From an uncultured beta proteobacterium (GTDB lineage: Bacteria > Pseudomonadota > Gammaproteobacteria > Burkholderiales > Burkholderiaceae), in the NCBI GenBank assembly GCA_903871735.1, contig CAIQHU010000095.1, positions 1 through 64,000 on the forward strand: DNA of 64,000 nt. Reading direction: 5' to 3'. A program made the position numbers and the translations under genes. This document shows positions 1-7,816 of this stretch, in pieces. Numbering within the stretch: the first letter of the stretch is position 1; the number at the start of each line of letters is the position of its first letter. The notes beneath the pieces are model-generated. The model did not search any database and was not told where the DNA came from. It saw only the letters and a list, made by a program, of their open reading frames with translations.

Positions 1-85
1 CGGCCCAAAGGATACTGGTTGGTGTGAGTTTCCCCATTCTCTGGACTATGCCTTCACCATATGCCAACTACTAGCACTTAGGCGG
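1..85 (-). repeat. Truncated second copy of the tRNA group I intron 3' half with partial tRNA 3' exon
   Basis: On the minus strand this stretch matches the 3' part of the tRNA-Ile intron and the start of its 3' exon (plus-strand 1628-1712) at about 80 of 85 positions. The match stops abruptly at position 85. The 3' strand of P7 is present, but its 5' partner, which in the complete intron lies at 1721-1725, is missing, so this copy cannot fold a guanosine-binding site. One mismatch also breaks the end of the P9 stem. Positions 1-13 read as a tRNA anticodon-stem 3' strand plus variable loop and run off the window edge. It is probably a relic of a duplicated tRNA-Ile gene or of an island attachment site. 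Which of these it is cannot be decided here. Confidence 0.8.
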
Positions 86-94
86 AGCTATATA

Positions 95-118
95 TGAATC
101 GCTACTAGTACTGTAGAC
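95..118. repeat. IS3-element left inverted repeat
   Basis: It begins TGAATCGCTACTA, which is identical to the complement of the outermost 13 bases of the right end. Four of the remaining 11 positions differ. It lies upstream of orfA as expected for an IS3 left end. Confidence 0.8.
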
Positions 119-156
119 ACTTTTTAGCCTAATATTTAGTCTATTAGGAGGTGTTT

Positions 157-438
157 ATGAGTACAGGTAATCGTTTTACAGAAGAGTTTAAATTGGAGGC
201 AGTTAAACAAGTAGTTGAGAGAGGTTTTGGGTTTGCAGATGTTTCCAAACGTTTAGGAGTTTCCTCTCATAGCTTGTATGCGTGTATTACTAAATATGGC
301 CTACCAGCAGAGCAGCGTTTGGCACAAGATGATCTAGTGGCTAAAGTAAAAAGACTGGAGGCAGAGCTCAGGCGAGTAACCGAAGAGCGTGACATCCTAA
401 AAAAGGCCGCCGCGTACTTTGCCAAGGAGTCCGGTTAA
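157..438 (+). CDS. IS3-family transposase OrfA
   Basis: A 93-residue helix-turn-helix protein of the IS3 OrfA type (transposase_8 family) that recognises the element ends. Residues from about 6 (RFTEEFKLEAVKQ) form the HTH region, with VSKRLGVSSHSLYAC as the recognition segment. A leucine-zipper-like C-terminus (LVAKVKRLEAELRRVTEERD) follows. The ATG at 157 is chosen because AGGAGG lies 5 bases upstream; a GTG at 151 is in frame but lies on the ribosome-binding site. The gene appears intact. Because OrfB is broken, OrfA alone could at most act as a repressor or end-binding protein. The frame ends at TAA 436-438, after a slippery heptamer at 399-405. Confidence 0.85.
   Translation: MSTGNRFTEEFKLEAVKQVVERGFGFADVSKRLGVSSHSLYACITKYGLPAEQRLAQDDLVAKVKRLEAELRRVTEERDILKKAAAYFAKESG
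399..405 (+). other. Programmed -1 frameshift site (A AAA AAG)
   Basis: The heptamer AAAAAAG is phased as A AAA AAG in the orfA frame, the classical slippery sequence used by IS3 elements to make the OrfAB fusion transposase. A -1 shift here enters the orfB frame, which continues with the conserved KYAFI start of IS3 OrfB (from 438). The downstream lesions in orfB make the signal functionally irrelevant now. Confidence 0.7.
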
Positions 439-1240
439 AGTACGCGTTTATTAAGGAACATCAGCATGAGCATGTGATTCGGACGATGTGCCACGTTCTG
501 CGCGTCAATCGAAGTGGTTATTACGCTTGGCTTACCAGTGGCAAGATTTATGGTTATCGTAAGATTCATGATGACCTACAAGATCTTGGCTTGCCTTGCG
601 GCGAGCAACGCGTCTATCGCTTGATGAAGGCGCAAGGCTTACGCTCGCAAACAGGTTACAAGCGTAAACCAAGTCATCAAGCGGGTAAGCCTCACGTTGT
701 TGCGCCAAATCATTTAGCGCAACAGTTTGATGTGTTTAAGCCTAATGAGACCTGGGTAACCGATATTACCCACATCCGGCCCCATGAAGGTTAGTTATAT
801 TTGGCGGTGGTTCTCGACTTGTTTTCTCGCCAGATTGTAGGCTGGTCGATGCAAAGCCGTATGGATAAGGAGTTGGTTGTATCTGCATTGCTGATGGCTT
901 TATGGAAAAAAAACCAAAGCAAACAATCATGATCCACTCGGATCAGGGTAGCCAGTTCTCGAGTTACGAATGGCAAACATTCCTCAAAGAGCACAACTTC
1001 AAGCAAAGTATGAGTCGACGAGGAAACTGTCATGACAACTTGGTCGTTGAAAGTTTTTTTCAACTTTTAAAGCGGGAGAGAGTCAAGCGAAAAATCTATG
1101 TCACACGAGCACAAGCAAGGGAAGATGTCTTTGATTACATCGAAATGTTTTATAACCCGGTAAGGCGCCATGGTTACAACAATGGCCTTTTTCCAGTATT
1201 ATTTGAAAAGCAGTACCAAGCGAGGTTGGGAAATGTCTAG
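435..1240 (+). pseudogene. IS3-family transposase OrfB (DDE integrase), degenerate
   Basis: The DDE catalytic subunit of the IS3 element in the -1 frame relative to orfA. Recognisable blocks are [61 protein letters not shown] and SRRGNCHDN, with the closing DYIEMFYNP. There are three lesions. About 25-30 residues are missing between YYAWL and SGKIYGYRK compared with the family. A TAG at 792-794 stands where the family usually has Trp. In the A run at 906-913 one base appears lost, moving the frame for the last 110 residues. The catalytic residues themselves are still recognisable. No product with transposase activity is expected. Confidence 0.88.
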
Positions 1241-1258
1241 TTTATTAGTAGCGATTCA
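1235..1258. repeat. IS3-element right inverted repeat
   Basis: The complement reads TGAATCGCTACTAATAAACT and onward, matching the left end at 20 of 24 positions. The orfB stop (1238-1240) falls inside it, as is usual in this family. A weaker look-alike (GTTCTAGTAGCGAT) occurs at 1363-1376 but lies beyond the orfB end, so it is not taken as the terminus. Confidence 0.78.
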
Positions 1259-1260
1259 AG

Positions 1261-1566
1261 CTATTCTTCAAATGGATCAAACAACATCTACGTATCAAGA
1301 ACTTTTATGGTACCTCCGAGAACGCCGTCAAGTCGCAAATCTGGATTTCGATTAGCGTTTATGTTCTAGTAGCGATCGTAAAAAAACGACTCAACTTAAA
1401 GGCCAGTCTCTATTAACTATTACAGATCTTGAGCTTAACTATGTTTGAAAGAATCCCATTAGATCAACTACTTAACGGTATCGCCACTGATCAATTTCAG
1501 TCCGACTCCGCTAAACAATTGAATTTGTTCGATTATCGTTGGGACACTAGTGTATGTACATTATAA
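1261..1566 (+). pseudogene. IS4-type DDE transposase, C-terminal remnant
   Basis: Read in the frame starting CTA at 1261, this gives LFFKWIKQHLRIKNFYGTSE, then NAVKSQIW, ISISVYVLVAIVKKRL, a stop (TAA 1414-1416, where the family usually has Gln or Thr), and then LLQILSLTMFERIPLDQLL and KQLNLFDY. These are the characteristic C-terminal blocks of IS4-family transposases. The N-terminal two thirds, including the first catalytic aspartates, are absent. The frame begins exactly at the right end of the IS3 element, so the IS3 copy sits in or at the edge of this gene. The reading beyond QLNLFDY probably crosses the old IS4 inverted repeat. This explains an otherwise gene-free stretch between the IS3 element and the tRNA. 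Confidence 0.82.
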
Positions 1567-1595
1567 AAAAATACCAACCCGAAGGTTGGTATTTT
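1565..1595 (-). terminator. Rho-independent terminator of the tRNA-Ile gene
   Basis: On the minus strand ATACCAACC and GGTTGGTAT pair around a TTCG tetraloop closed by C-G, followed by a run of T residues. It lies 7 bases beyond the encoded CCA end of the tRNA. Confidence 0.92.
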
Positions 1596-1601
1596 CAATT
1601 T

Positions 1602-1903
1602 TGGTGGGCCGTCAGGGACTTGAACCCCGGACCAAAGGATTCCGATTGGTGTGAGTTTCCCCACTCTCTGGACTATGCCTTCACCATATGCCAACTACTA
1701 GCACTTAGGCGGGCGCCGTCTAGTCTCTACACCTTCAACTGATGATCATCTATCAGAAGCTTGGCTCGGCATTGCCTTATGTAACTATTGAAATAATCAC
1801 ACTTAGGTTTCACCGAATTTGACGCCATTCACACAGCGACTTTCGTCATCTGGTGCACAATTTTCTATGAGTCCTCTGCTCTAACCAACTGAGCTAACGG
1901 CCC
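1602..1903 (-). tRNA. tRNA-Ile(CAU), interrupted by a group I intron
   Basis: Exon 1 (1903-1867) begins GGGCCGTTAGCTCAGTTGG and reaches the anticodon loop as CTCAT. Exon 2 (1641-1602) supplies AATCCTTTGG, the T arm and an encoded CCA. Joined, the exons give a 77-nt cloverleaf: acceptor GGGCCGT with ACGGCCC, anticodon stem GAGGA with TCCTT, loop CTCATAA and anticodon CAT. The determinants resemble the AUA-reading tRNA-Ile whose C34 is changed to lysidine by TilS, rather than a methionine tRNA. That assignment is an inference from similarity to other betaproteobacterial tRNA-Ile(CAU). The tRNA lies downstream of rpoD on the same strand and has its own terminator. Confidence 0.9.
1642..1866 (-). 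ncRNA. Self-splicing group I intron in the tRNA anticodon loop (225 nt)
   Basis: The insertion lies between anticodon position 36 (T at 1867) and position 37 (A at 1641). Its last base is G (1642), as required for a group I omega-G. A guide GTG (1858-1856) can pair with the exon CAU, placing a U-G wobble at the 5' splice site. P7 is formed by GACTA (1725-1721) and TAGTC (1675-1671). P9 is GTGGG-GAAA-CTCAC (1664-1651), and P2 is also capped by GAAA. The core blocks CAAATTCGG, GAAACCTAAG, GCCGAGCCAAGCTTC and AAGGTGTAGAGACTAGACGG closely resemble the small Azoarcus tRNA-Ile(CAU) intron as I recall it. There is no room for an endonuclease reading frame, so it would not be mobile by homing. Confidence 0.92.
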
Positions 1904-1916
1904 GAAACTTTTCGGG
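1901..1916 (-). repeat. Inverted repeat joining the tRNA leader to its first three bases
   Basis: Minus-strand CCCGAAA and TTTCGGG are perfect complements separated by AG. The final GGG is nucleotides 1-3 of the tRNA acceptor stem. The leader could therefore pair with the acceptor 5' strand before RNase P cleavage. No function is established. Confidence 0.6.
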
Positions 1917-2072
1917 TACAACTAACAACTTTTACAACCATTACTTCAATAACTTCAAACAATTAAATACCAAATAAGCTAGATAGTATTAGTTCATTTT
2001 ATAGGCTTTAACCATAACTTCATATTTCACCTACTTCTAGGATAAACGGCAAAAAAAAAGTACCTTTTGAAT

Positions 2073-4703
2073 TTAATCTTCCTCCAAGAATGTCTTCAGT
2101 TTATCGCTTCTACTCGGATGTCGCATCTTCCTTAAGGCTTTAGCCTCAATCTGTCGAATCCGTTCACGCGTCACATCAAACTGTTTTCCAACCTCTTCTA
2201 AGGTATGGTCCGTACTCATTTCAATACCGAATCGCATCCTCAGAACCTTCGCCTCACGTGGCGTTAGTGAATCTAAAATATCCTTTACAACATCACGCAT
2301 CGACTCATGCAACGCTGCCTCAGCAGGGGCTAAAGTATTACTATCCTCGATAAAATCTCCTAGGTGCGAATCTTCATCATCACCAATCGGTGTTTCCATC
2401 GAAATCGGCTCTTTAGCAATCTTCATAATCTTACGAATCTTGTCTTCTGGAATCTCCATCTTCGCAGCTAGTGTTGCGGCATCTGGCTCAATACCGGTCT
2501 CTTGCAATATCTGACGACTAATACGATTCATCTTATTAATTGTTTCAATCATATGCACCGGTATTCGAATCGTACGAGCCTGATCTGCAATCGATCGAGT
2601 AATTGCTTGACGTATCCACCATGTTGCATAAGTAGAAAATTTATAGCCGCGACGATATTCAAATTTATCAACTGCCTTCATTAATCCAATATTTCCCTCT
2701 TGAATTAAATCTAAAAACTGTAATCCACGATTCGTGTATTTCTTTGCAATTGAAATAACTAGACGTAAATTTGCCACCGTCATTTCACGCTTAGCTTCAC
2801 GAGCACGCTTCTCTCCCGCAGTCATTTGCTTATGCACTTCTTTTAGTTGGGTTAACGGCAAAACAACCCGATTTTGCATATCAATTAACTTTTGCTGCAT
2901 TTCGTGAATTGCCGGGATATTTCTCTCTAATAGAGCATTGTAGGGCTTACCATCTTTCATCAACGCAGCTGTCCAACGCAGATTCATCGTGTTTTTTTGA
3001 ATTCCAGCCAATACTTCAGCTCGAGGGACACCAATCTTGTCGACTAAAATATTTAAAAGCGCGCGCTCTGTAGCCCAAACCTGGTTTACCTGTGAACGAA
3101 CCGAATCGCACAAACGCTCTATACTCTTCGCAGTGAAGCGAAAACCTAGTAACTCATTGCGGATAAGTGCCTGTGCCTTCACATAATTGACTGAATCATA
3201 GCCGTCTCGATCAAAGGCACGTCGCATCTTATCAAATTGACTTCGAATCACAGTAAATTTTTCTAAGGATAATTGCTTGAGCTCTTCTAATTGCTTTGCA
3301 GATGCTGCTGATGCCGCCGCACTTCCAGCGCCCTCTTCGTCCTCTCCTGCATCATCAAGGTCTTCAAAATCCGACTCCTCGATGGCAATGGGTGTCATCG
3401 GAATATCTTCTGCATTCGGATCGACTAGACCATCCACAAAATCATCGACTTGCATTGTTCCCGCAAGTATTTGATCTGCGCTGCTAAGAATTTCTGCAAT
3501 AGTTACCGGACATGCTGACAAAGCCATTAACATATCCTTCAGTCCTGCTTCTATCTTCTTGGCAATGACAATCTCATCTTCCCGAGTCAACAAATCCACA
3601 GTGCCCATCTCGCGCATATACATCCGGACTGGATCAGTTGTTCTGCCAAATTCAGAATCTACCGCACCAAGAGCTGCTTCAGCTTCTTCTTCGGCCTCTT
3701 CCTCAGATGTGACAGTAATAGCATTTTCATTCAAGATCAAAGTCTCAGCATCTGGGGCTTGCTCATAAACCATAATGCCGATGTCACTTAAAAGTGCAAT
3801 TAATGTTTCCAGAGAATCTGAATCTGATAATTCATCAGACATAACATCGTTAATCTCGCCATGAGTTAAATACCCTCTTGACTTACCCATCTTAATTAAG
3901 TGCTTTAAGCGCGCTCGTCGTAACTCCTGCTGCTCTTCGCTACCTAACTTAGTGGCATTAAATTCAAGCAATAAAGCTCTTTCCTTCGCTTTGCGATCTC
4001 GCGCTTTTTGACGATCTGTCCGAACATCACTATTAGGGTCTACTAGTGGCTTAATTTTTGGTTTACGGCCACGCGTTTTTTTAATTGGTTGTCCATGCTC
4101 ATCTAAAGGGATCTCTGGTAATGAAACTGGATCTATAACTTCCTGACTTTCAACTTTAGTATTTTTTGGTTTCTTTTCAAGTGGTTTCTTATTTTGAACA
4201 GCAGTATCAACTTTTTTTGCTTCTAATGTCTTTACGGGTTGCTTGTTGAGATTTTTTATCTCGATTTTTGTTTTTTTGTTCGTAACTTGCGTTGTAGGCT
4301 TCTTGTCAACCACCTTCTTACCAGCAGCTTGAGTAACGGCTTTTTTTGGAGAGGCCTGAGCGCCTATTTTTTGCGCTGTAACTTTTTTAACCGCTATCTT
4401 TTTAGCTGACGAAGTAATCGTTTTACTGGATTTAACCGGGGTATCTTGTTTTTTAGCTTTATTTGGAACCGGGGCTACTGATTTTGCTTTTTGAGGAACG
4501 ACTTTTTTACCACCACTCTTTGATACAGATTTATTTAACACTTTGACCTTTTTTGCTGTTTTAACAGGAATAACAACTTTTTTACCTTTAACCATTGAAG
4601 CTGGTTTCGAAGGCTTTTTTGCCACCAATGTTGGTACTGGCGCACTTTTCTTAGTGATTGCCTTGCGGGGAATTATTTTTTTAACTGAAATGGTCTTTGG
4701 CAT
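2073..4703 (-). CDS. rpoD: RNA polymerase primary sigma factor RpoD (sigma-70)
   Basis: The housekeeping sigma factor, directing RNA polymerase to -10/-35 promoters. From about residue 265 there is region 1.1, then region 1.2 ([19 protein letters not shown], about 355), a non-conserved acidic segment and regions 2.1-2.4 ([18 protein letters not shown] through [10 protein letters not shown], about 640-710). Region 3 follows, then region 4 ending in the helix-turn-helix [19 protein letters not shown]. At 876 residues it is much longer than the 613 of E. coli. The excess is an N-terminal tail of about 215 residues rich in Lys, Ala, Val, Pro and Thr, like histone H1 C-tails. Lys-rich extensions occur in other betaproteobacterial RpoD proteins, but this one looks long. 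It is the last protein gene of the rpsU-yqeY-dnaG-rpoD block and has its own upstream promoter. Confidence 0.98.
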   Translation of the reverse strand: MPKTISVKKIIPRKAITKKSAPVPTLVAKKPSKPASMVKGKKVVIPVKTAKKVKVLNKSVSKSGGKKVVPQKAKSVAPVPNKAKKQDTPVKSSKTITSSAKKIAVKKVTAQKIGAQASPKKAVTQAAGKKVVDKKPTTQVTNKKTKIEIKNLNKQPVKTLEAKKVDTAVQNKKPLEKKPKNTKVESQEVIDPVSLPEIPLDEHGQPIKKTRGRKPKIKPLVDPNSDVRTDRQKARDRKAKERALLLEFNATKLGSEEQQELRRARLKHLIKMGKSRGYLTHGEINDVMSDELSDSDSLETLIALLSDIGIMVYEQAPDAETLILNENAITVTSEEEAEEEAEAALGAVDSEFGRTTDPVRMYMREMGTVDLLTREDEIVIAKKIEAGLKDMLMALSACPVTIAEILSSADQILAGTMQVDDFVDGLVDPNAEDIPMTPIAIEESDFEDLDDAGEDEEGAGSAAASAASAKQLEELKQLSLEKFTVIRSQFDKMRRAFDRDGYDSVNYVKAQALIRNELLGFRFTAKSIERLCDSVRSQVNQVWATERALLNILVDKIGVPRAEVLAGIQKNTMNLRWTAALMKDGKPYNALLERNIPAIHEMQQKLIDMQNRVVLPLTQLKEVHKQMTAGEKRAREAKREMTVANLRLVISIAKKYTNRGLQFLDLIQEGNIGLMKAVDKFEYRRGYKFSTYATWWIRQAITRSIADQARTIRIPVHMIETINKMNRISRQILQETGIEPDAATLAAKMEIPEDKIRKIMKIAKEPISMETPIGDDEDSHLGDFIEDSNTLAPAEAALHESMRDVVKDILDSLTPREAKVLRMRFGIEMSTDHTLEEVGKQFDVTRERIRQIEAKALRKMRHPSRSDKLKTFLEED

Positions 4704-4917
4704 ATTCGCTCTAGATTTAATAAATTGAAAAAATTATCTTCGTAATGCGTTTTAACAGTTATTACCACCATTGAACATCAAATCACCTTAGAAGCATTTG
4801 GTGGTGTGCTTTGTTAAGCAATTTCGCCAAATTTACGCATCTTTGCCAAGAAATGACCCACTTGTTGGCTAATGACTGACTAAGTTATTGAATTCAATAT
4901 GAAATAGGTAGCCCTCT

Positions 4918-4946
4918 ATTATACTGAAAAATTGGTACATTTTCCA
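4918..4946 (-). promoter_or_regulatory. Probable sigma-70 promoter for rpoD
   Basis: In the 311-bp gap between dnaG and rpoD the minus strand has a perfect TATAAT (4923-4918), 17 bases from TGGAAA (4946-4941). Transcription would begin near 4911, giving an rpoD leader of about 208 nt. No other gene or clear RNA structure is seen in this gap. The -35 box is weak, so activation or an additional dnaG read-through supply is possible. Confidence 0.6.
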
Positions 4947-5014
4947 GTTTAGATAAAGAAAATTTCCTTATTTCGAATGGGTTTTTCTTCGCCCCCCTGA
5001 CAAAGTGCAAATTT

Positions 5015-6907
5015 CTATCCGTTGTTTTTTAATTTTGTAACAACTGCCCGATATCGGTTTAAATCGTCATTGGTTTGTATGTTTTTATCGATTTTTTCAG
5101 TGATTTCTAACATTTCTTGCTTCAGTATTTCATTTTCTACTTTTTTTAAAGCGCCATTTAAGTGCAGTGTAGCCTCTTCTAAGGAAAATTCAGTTTCAAA
5201 TACTTTTTTCAAGAGTGCATCATATGCCTTTGCATGGACTGATGTGGCTAAGACATTTTGAAAGGAAGCGAATTTTCCGTCTTCTGGCTCTTGTCTACAT
5301 AATTCCAGTAAATCTTGCATGATTACCTGAGTTTGAATGTTTCGTGCTAAGGCAATTTTGAGGAGGGCATGGCATTGTATCGGTGATAATCTCTTACCCA
5401 AAAGTGGGTATTGAATGAGTACCCGCATCAACTGTATTCCAATATCGGTAGGCGCAACAGGCTTTTGTTTAGCCAAATTTTCCATAGCCCTTAAATCGGC
5501 ATTTTTCTGCCAATCCTTTTTGGGTAATTTTTTTAAGGTTTCCAATGCGCCAACTCGAGGGGCACTTGCAGAACGCCCTACGAAATGATTTACCTCAACA
5601 GACGCTATCCCATAAAATTGCTCCAACTCTAACTGCGTGATTCCTAGTCTCTTTGCTAATTCTCGTAAAATTTGGGTTCGTAAAGCAATCGGTGGCATTT
5701 TTTTAAAATAGACTTTCGCTTCATTTTGAGCTTGTGCTCTGCCCTCCGCTGTATTCCAATCTAAACCCTCACCAATAATATCGATGAAAAATACCGACAA
5801 AGGCTTCGCCTGTGAAATGGCCTGACTAAAAACCTCACCACCCATCTCTCTGACGAAACTGTCGGGGTCGTGCTCTTTTGGAAGAAATAAGAATCGGATC
5901 TCCTTTTCGTCACTCAATAGTGCAATACTTGCCTCAAAGGCTCTTTTTGCAGCGCGTACGCCAGCCGCATCACCATCAAATGAAAAAACCACTTTATCCG
6001 AATGCCGCAGTAAAAGCTGGACATGACTCTCAGTAGAGGCTGTCCCTAAAGTGGCCACGGCATTAGGAAAGCCTAACTGGGCTAAAGCAACCACATCCAT
6101 ATAGCCCTCGCAAACTAATACATAAGACATTTCACGGATCGATTTTCGAGCTTCAAATAATCCATATAAAGTGTGCCCTTTTTTAAAGAGGGCTGTCTCA
6201 GGAGAATTTAAGTATTTTGGCTCGCCATGGTCAATAATACGGCCACCAAAACCGATCACTTGCCCTTTCAAATTTCGAATAGGGAACATAATCCGGTCAC
6301 GAAAACGATCATATCGCTTAGCGATCGTTCGTCCTTCGGACTCGCCCTGAATGATTAAACCCGCCTCTACCAATGATTTAGCAGTCATATCCTGGCCATA
6401 ACTACCAAAAACCTTCTCTAGATTTTGCCAATCGTCATTGGCATATCCAATACCATAACGCTTTGCAATGTCTCCAGAAAGTCCGCGATTTTTTAAATAC
6501 TGAATTGCTCTTTGATTTTTCTTTAAACTTTCTTGATACCAGTTTGTCGCCTTTTGCATTACCTCAGTTAAGGCAACAGCTTGTTCTTGTATCGCCATTC
6601 CTACTGCTGATGGCGCCTCTTTTGGCACTGACAAACCGATAGTGCTAGCTAGATCCTCAATCGCATCAACAAAACTGAGGCCAGCATATTCCATTAAAAA
6701 ATTAATTGCTGAACCATGAGCGCCACACCCAAAGCAATGATAAAACTGCTTTGTTTCGGACACTGAAAAAGAAGGCGACTTTTCTTGATGAAAGGGGCAT
6801 AAACCCTGCAAATTTGAGCCTGATTTTTTTAACGTAACCGACTTACTAATCACGTCAACAATATCAACTCGATTTAATAAGTCATCAATAAATGTACGTG
6901 GTATCAA
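5015..6907 (-). CDS. dnaG: DNA primase DnaG
   Basis: Synthesises RNA primers for Okazaki fragments at the replication fork and docks on the DnaB helicase. The CHC2 zinc finger is at residues 37-61 (CPFH...CFGC: C37, H40, C58, C61). The RNA polymerase/TOPRIM core follows, with VCEGYMDVVALAQLGFPNA near residue 262 and SFDGDAAG for metal binding. A helicase-binding C-terminal domain ends the 630-residue protein, a normal length. The start is TTG at 6907: the reading MIPRTFIDDLLNRVDIVD aligns with the usual MIP start of the family, no ATG is nearby, and AGGA lies about 9 bases upstream. It lies 17 bases after yqeY, so it is probably cotranscribed. Confidence 0.97.
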   Translation of the reverse strand: MIPRTFIDDLLNRVDIVDVISKSVTLKKSGSNLQGLCPFHQEKSPSFSVSETKQFYHCFGCGAHGSAINFLMEYAGLSFVDAIEDLASTIGLSVPKEAPSAVGMAIQEQAVALTEVMQKATNWYQESLKKNQRAIQYLKNRGLSGDIAKRYGIGYANDDWQNLEKVFGSYGQDMTAKSLVEAGLIIQGESEGRTIAKRYDRFRDRIMFPIRNLKGQVIGFGGRIIDHGEPKYLNSPETALFKKGHTLYGLFEARKSIREMSYVLVCEGYMDVVALAQLGFPNAVATLGTASTESHVQLLLRHSDKVVFSFDGDAAGVRAAKRAFEASIALLSDEKEIRFLFLPKEHDPDSFVREMGGEVFSQAISQAKPLSVFFIDIIGEGLDWNTAEGRAQAQNEAKVYFKKMPPIALRTQILRELAKRLGITQLELEQFYGIASVEVNHFVGRSASAPRVGALETLKKLPKKDWQKNADLRAMENLAKQKPVAPTDIGIQLMRVLIQYPLLGKRLSPIQCHALLKIALARNIQTQVIMQDLLELCRQEPEDGKFASFQNVLATSVHAKAYDALLKKVFETEFSLEEATLHLNGALKKVENEILKQEMLEITEKIDKNIQTNDDLNRYRAVVTKLKNNG

Positions 6908-6924
6908 AAGGTCAAATCCTTGAA

Positions 6925-7374
6925 TTATTTGGCACTTAAAGCTGCTTTTACAAGTGCTGATACTTTACCCATGTCGGCTTGACCAGCTAATTCGGGTTTC
7001 AAAATGCCAATTACTTTTCCCATATCCTGTGGCCCAACTGCACCGCTAGCTTCAATAGTTTGTTTAACTTTTGCAAGTATTTCTTCTTCCGATAATTGTG
7101 CGGGTAGGTATGTTTCTAATAGAAGTAATTCGGACATTTCTTGATCTACTAAGTCTTGGCGTTTTGCAGTTGTAAATTGACTAATTGAATCCTTACGTTG
7201 CTTAATCATTTTTTCTACAATCGTAATCACCTGCGTATCAGTTAACTCAATTCGCTCATCTACTTCTTTTTGTTTAATTGCTGCCAACAATAATCGAATA
7301 GTCCCTAAACGATTTATATCCTTGCTTCGCATGGCGTTTTTCATATCTTCGGTAATCACACTTTTTAAATTCAT
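6925..7374 (-). CDS. GatB/YqeY domain-containing protein
   Basis: A 149-residue stand-alone YqeY-type protein, related to the tail domain of the GatB amidotransferase subunit. Visible features are the N-terminal helical part (MKNAMRSKDINRLGTIRLLL, IKQKEVDERIEL) and the C-terminal helical part ending MGKVSALVKAAL. The precise biochemical role is not known; in many proteobacteria it sits between rpsU and dnaG, as here. The start at 7374 is preferred over an in-frame ATG at 7389 because GAAAGAG precedes it closely and the alignment starts at MNLKS. Confidence 0.9.
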   Translation of the reverse strand: MNLKSVITEDMKNAMRSKDINRLGTIRLLLAAIKQKEVDERIELTDTQVITIVEKMIKQRKDSISQFTTAKRQDLVDQEMSELLLLETYLPAQLSEEEILAKVKQTIEASGAVGPQDMGKVIGILKPELAGQADMGKVSALVKAALSAK

Positions 7375-7473
7375 GGCTCTTTCTTTCATTCGCTAATTTA
7401 GTAAGCTTGTGGGGATATCCTTATTATGACAATAATTGAGAATCAACCCCTATTAAAAACCCCAAAAAAATAA

Positions 7474-7501
7474 AAAACCCGCTTCAAGAGTAGCGGGTTT
7501 T
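7474..7501 (-). terminator. Rho-independent terminator upstream of yqeY
   Basis: AAAACCCGCT (7474-7483) pairs perfectly with AGCGGGTTTT (7492-7501) around an 8-base loop. On the minus strand it is followed by TTTATTTTTTT. It would end the rpsU transcript about 315 bases after the rpsU stop, separating rpsU from yqeY-dnaG. Confidence 0.85.
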
Positions 7502-7816
7502 ATCGAGAAGTAGGTTTGGAGCTTATTGCTCTAACGTATCTGATATGTTTGGTAATTGTTGCTGTAATTGGTACGATAGATGATACCTTAAAATTACCAA
7601 GTTTTGATCTATACATTAATTCATTAAAACTTAGTAATCGCCAAATTTCTAGGCATCTATCTTTTTTGATCAATCTTAATCTGAATGATCATCAGACACA
7701 ATTGACTTACATTGCTCAATTCAAAAACTGCATGCTACTAATGAGGTCAACATTAATTCATTGGTGCTAAAAAAGTAAATACTCGAATCTTAAAACTTAA
7801 CTGTTAGGTAATGAAT
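7502..7816. other. Gene-free stretch between rpsU and its terminator
   Basis: About 315 bases that are AT-rich. An 84-codon open frame on the plus strand (7516-7770) has no credible ribosome-binding site and no recognisable family. If the terminator at 7474-7501 serves rpsU, this stretch would be a long rpsU 3' untranslated region. No tRNA or known small RNA is recognised. Confidence 0.5.

Larger units (their letters stand above)
95..1258 (+). mobile_element. Decayed IS3-family insertion sequence
   Basis: A 1164-bp element is bounded by imperfect 24-bp inverted repeats (95-118 and 1235-1258; 20 of 24 match, the outer 13 identical). It has the IS3 layout of orfA followed by orfB in the -1 frame, with an A6G slippery site between them. 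AGCTAT occurs at 86-91 and again at 1259-1264, a candidate target duplication, although three extra bases separate the left copy from the repeat end. orfB carries an internal deletion, a nonsense codon and a frameshift, so the element cannot move on its own. To the right it lies inside an IS4-type transposase reading frame. To the left it abuts the truncated intron copy. Confidence 0.88.

Noticed and set aside
1170..1355. Open frame overlapping the IS3 right end that continues as IQAILQMDQTT and onward
   Set aside because: It is the wrong frame of the IS4-type remnant; the frame starting at 1261 gives recognisable transposase blocks.
1363..1376. Second sequence resembling the IS3 right end (GTTCTAGTAGCGAT)
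   Set aside because: It lies inside the IS4 transposase frame and more than 100 bases past the orfB stop; the repeat at 1235-1258 fits better.
1554..1742. 62-codon open frame on the plus strand
   Set aside because: It runs antisense through the tRNA 3' exon and intron and has no ribosome-binding site.
1642..1866. Possibility that the intron is a homing element with an endonuclease gene
   Set aside because: 225 nt with no open frame of useful length; the sequence is fully used by ribozyme core elements.
7516..7770. 84-codon hydrophobic open frame between yqeY and rpsU
   Set aside because: No credible start signal or homology, and AT-rich composition makes such frames likely by chance.
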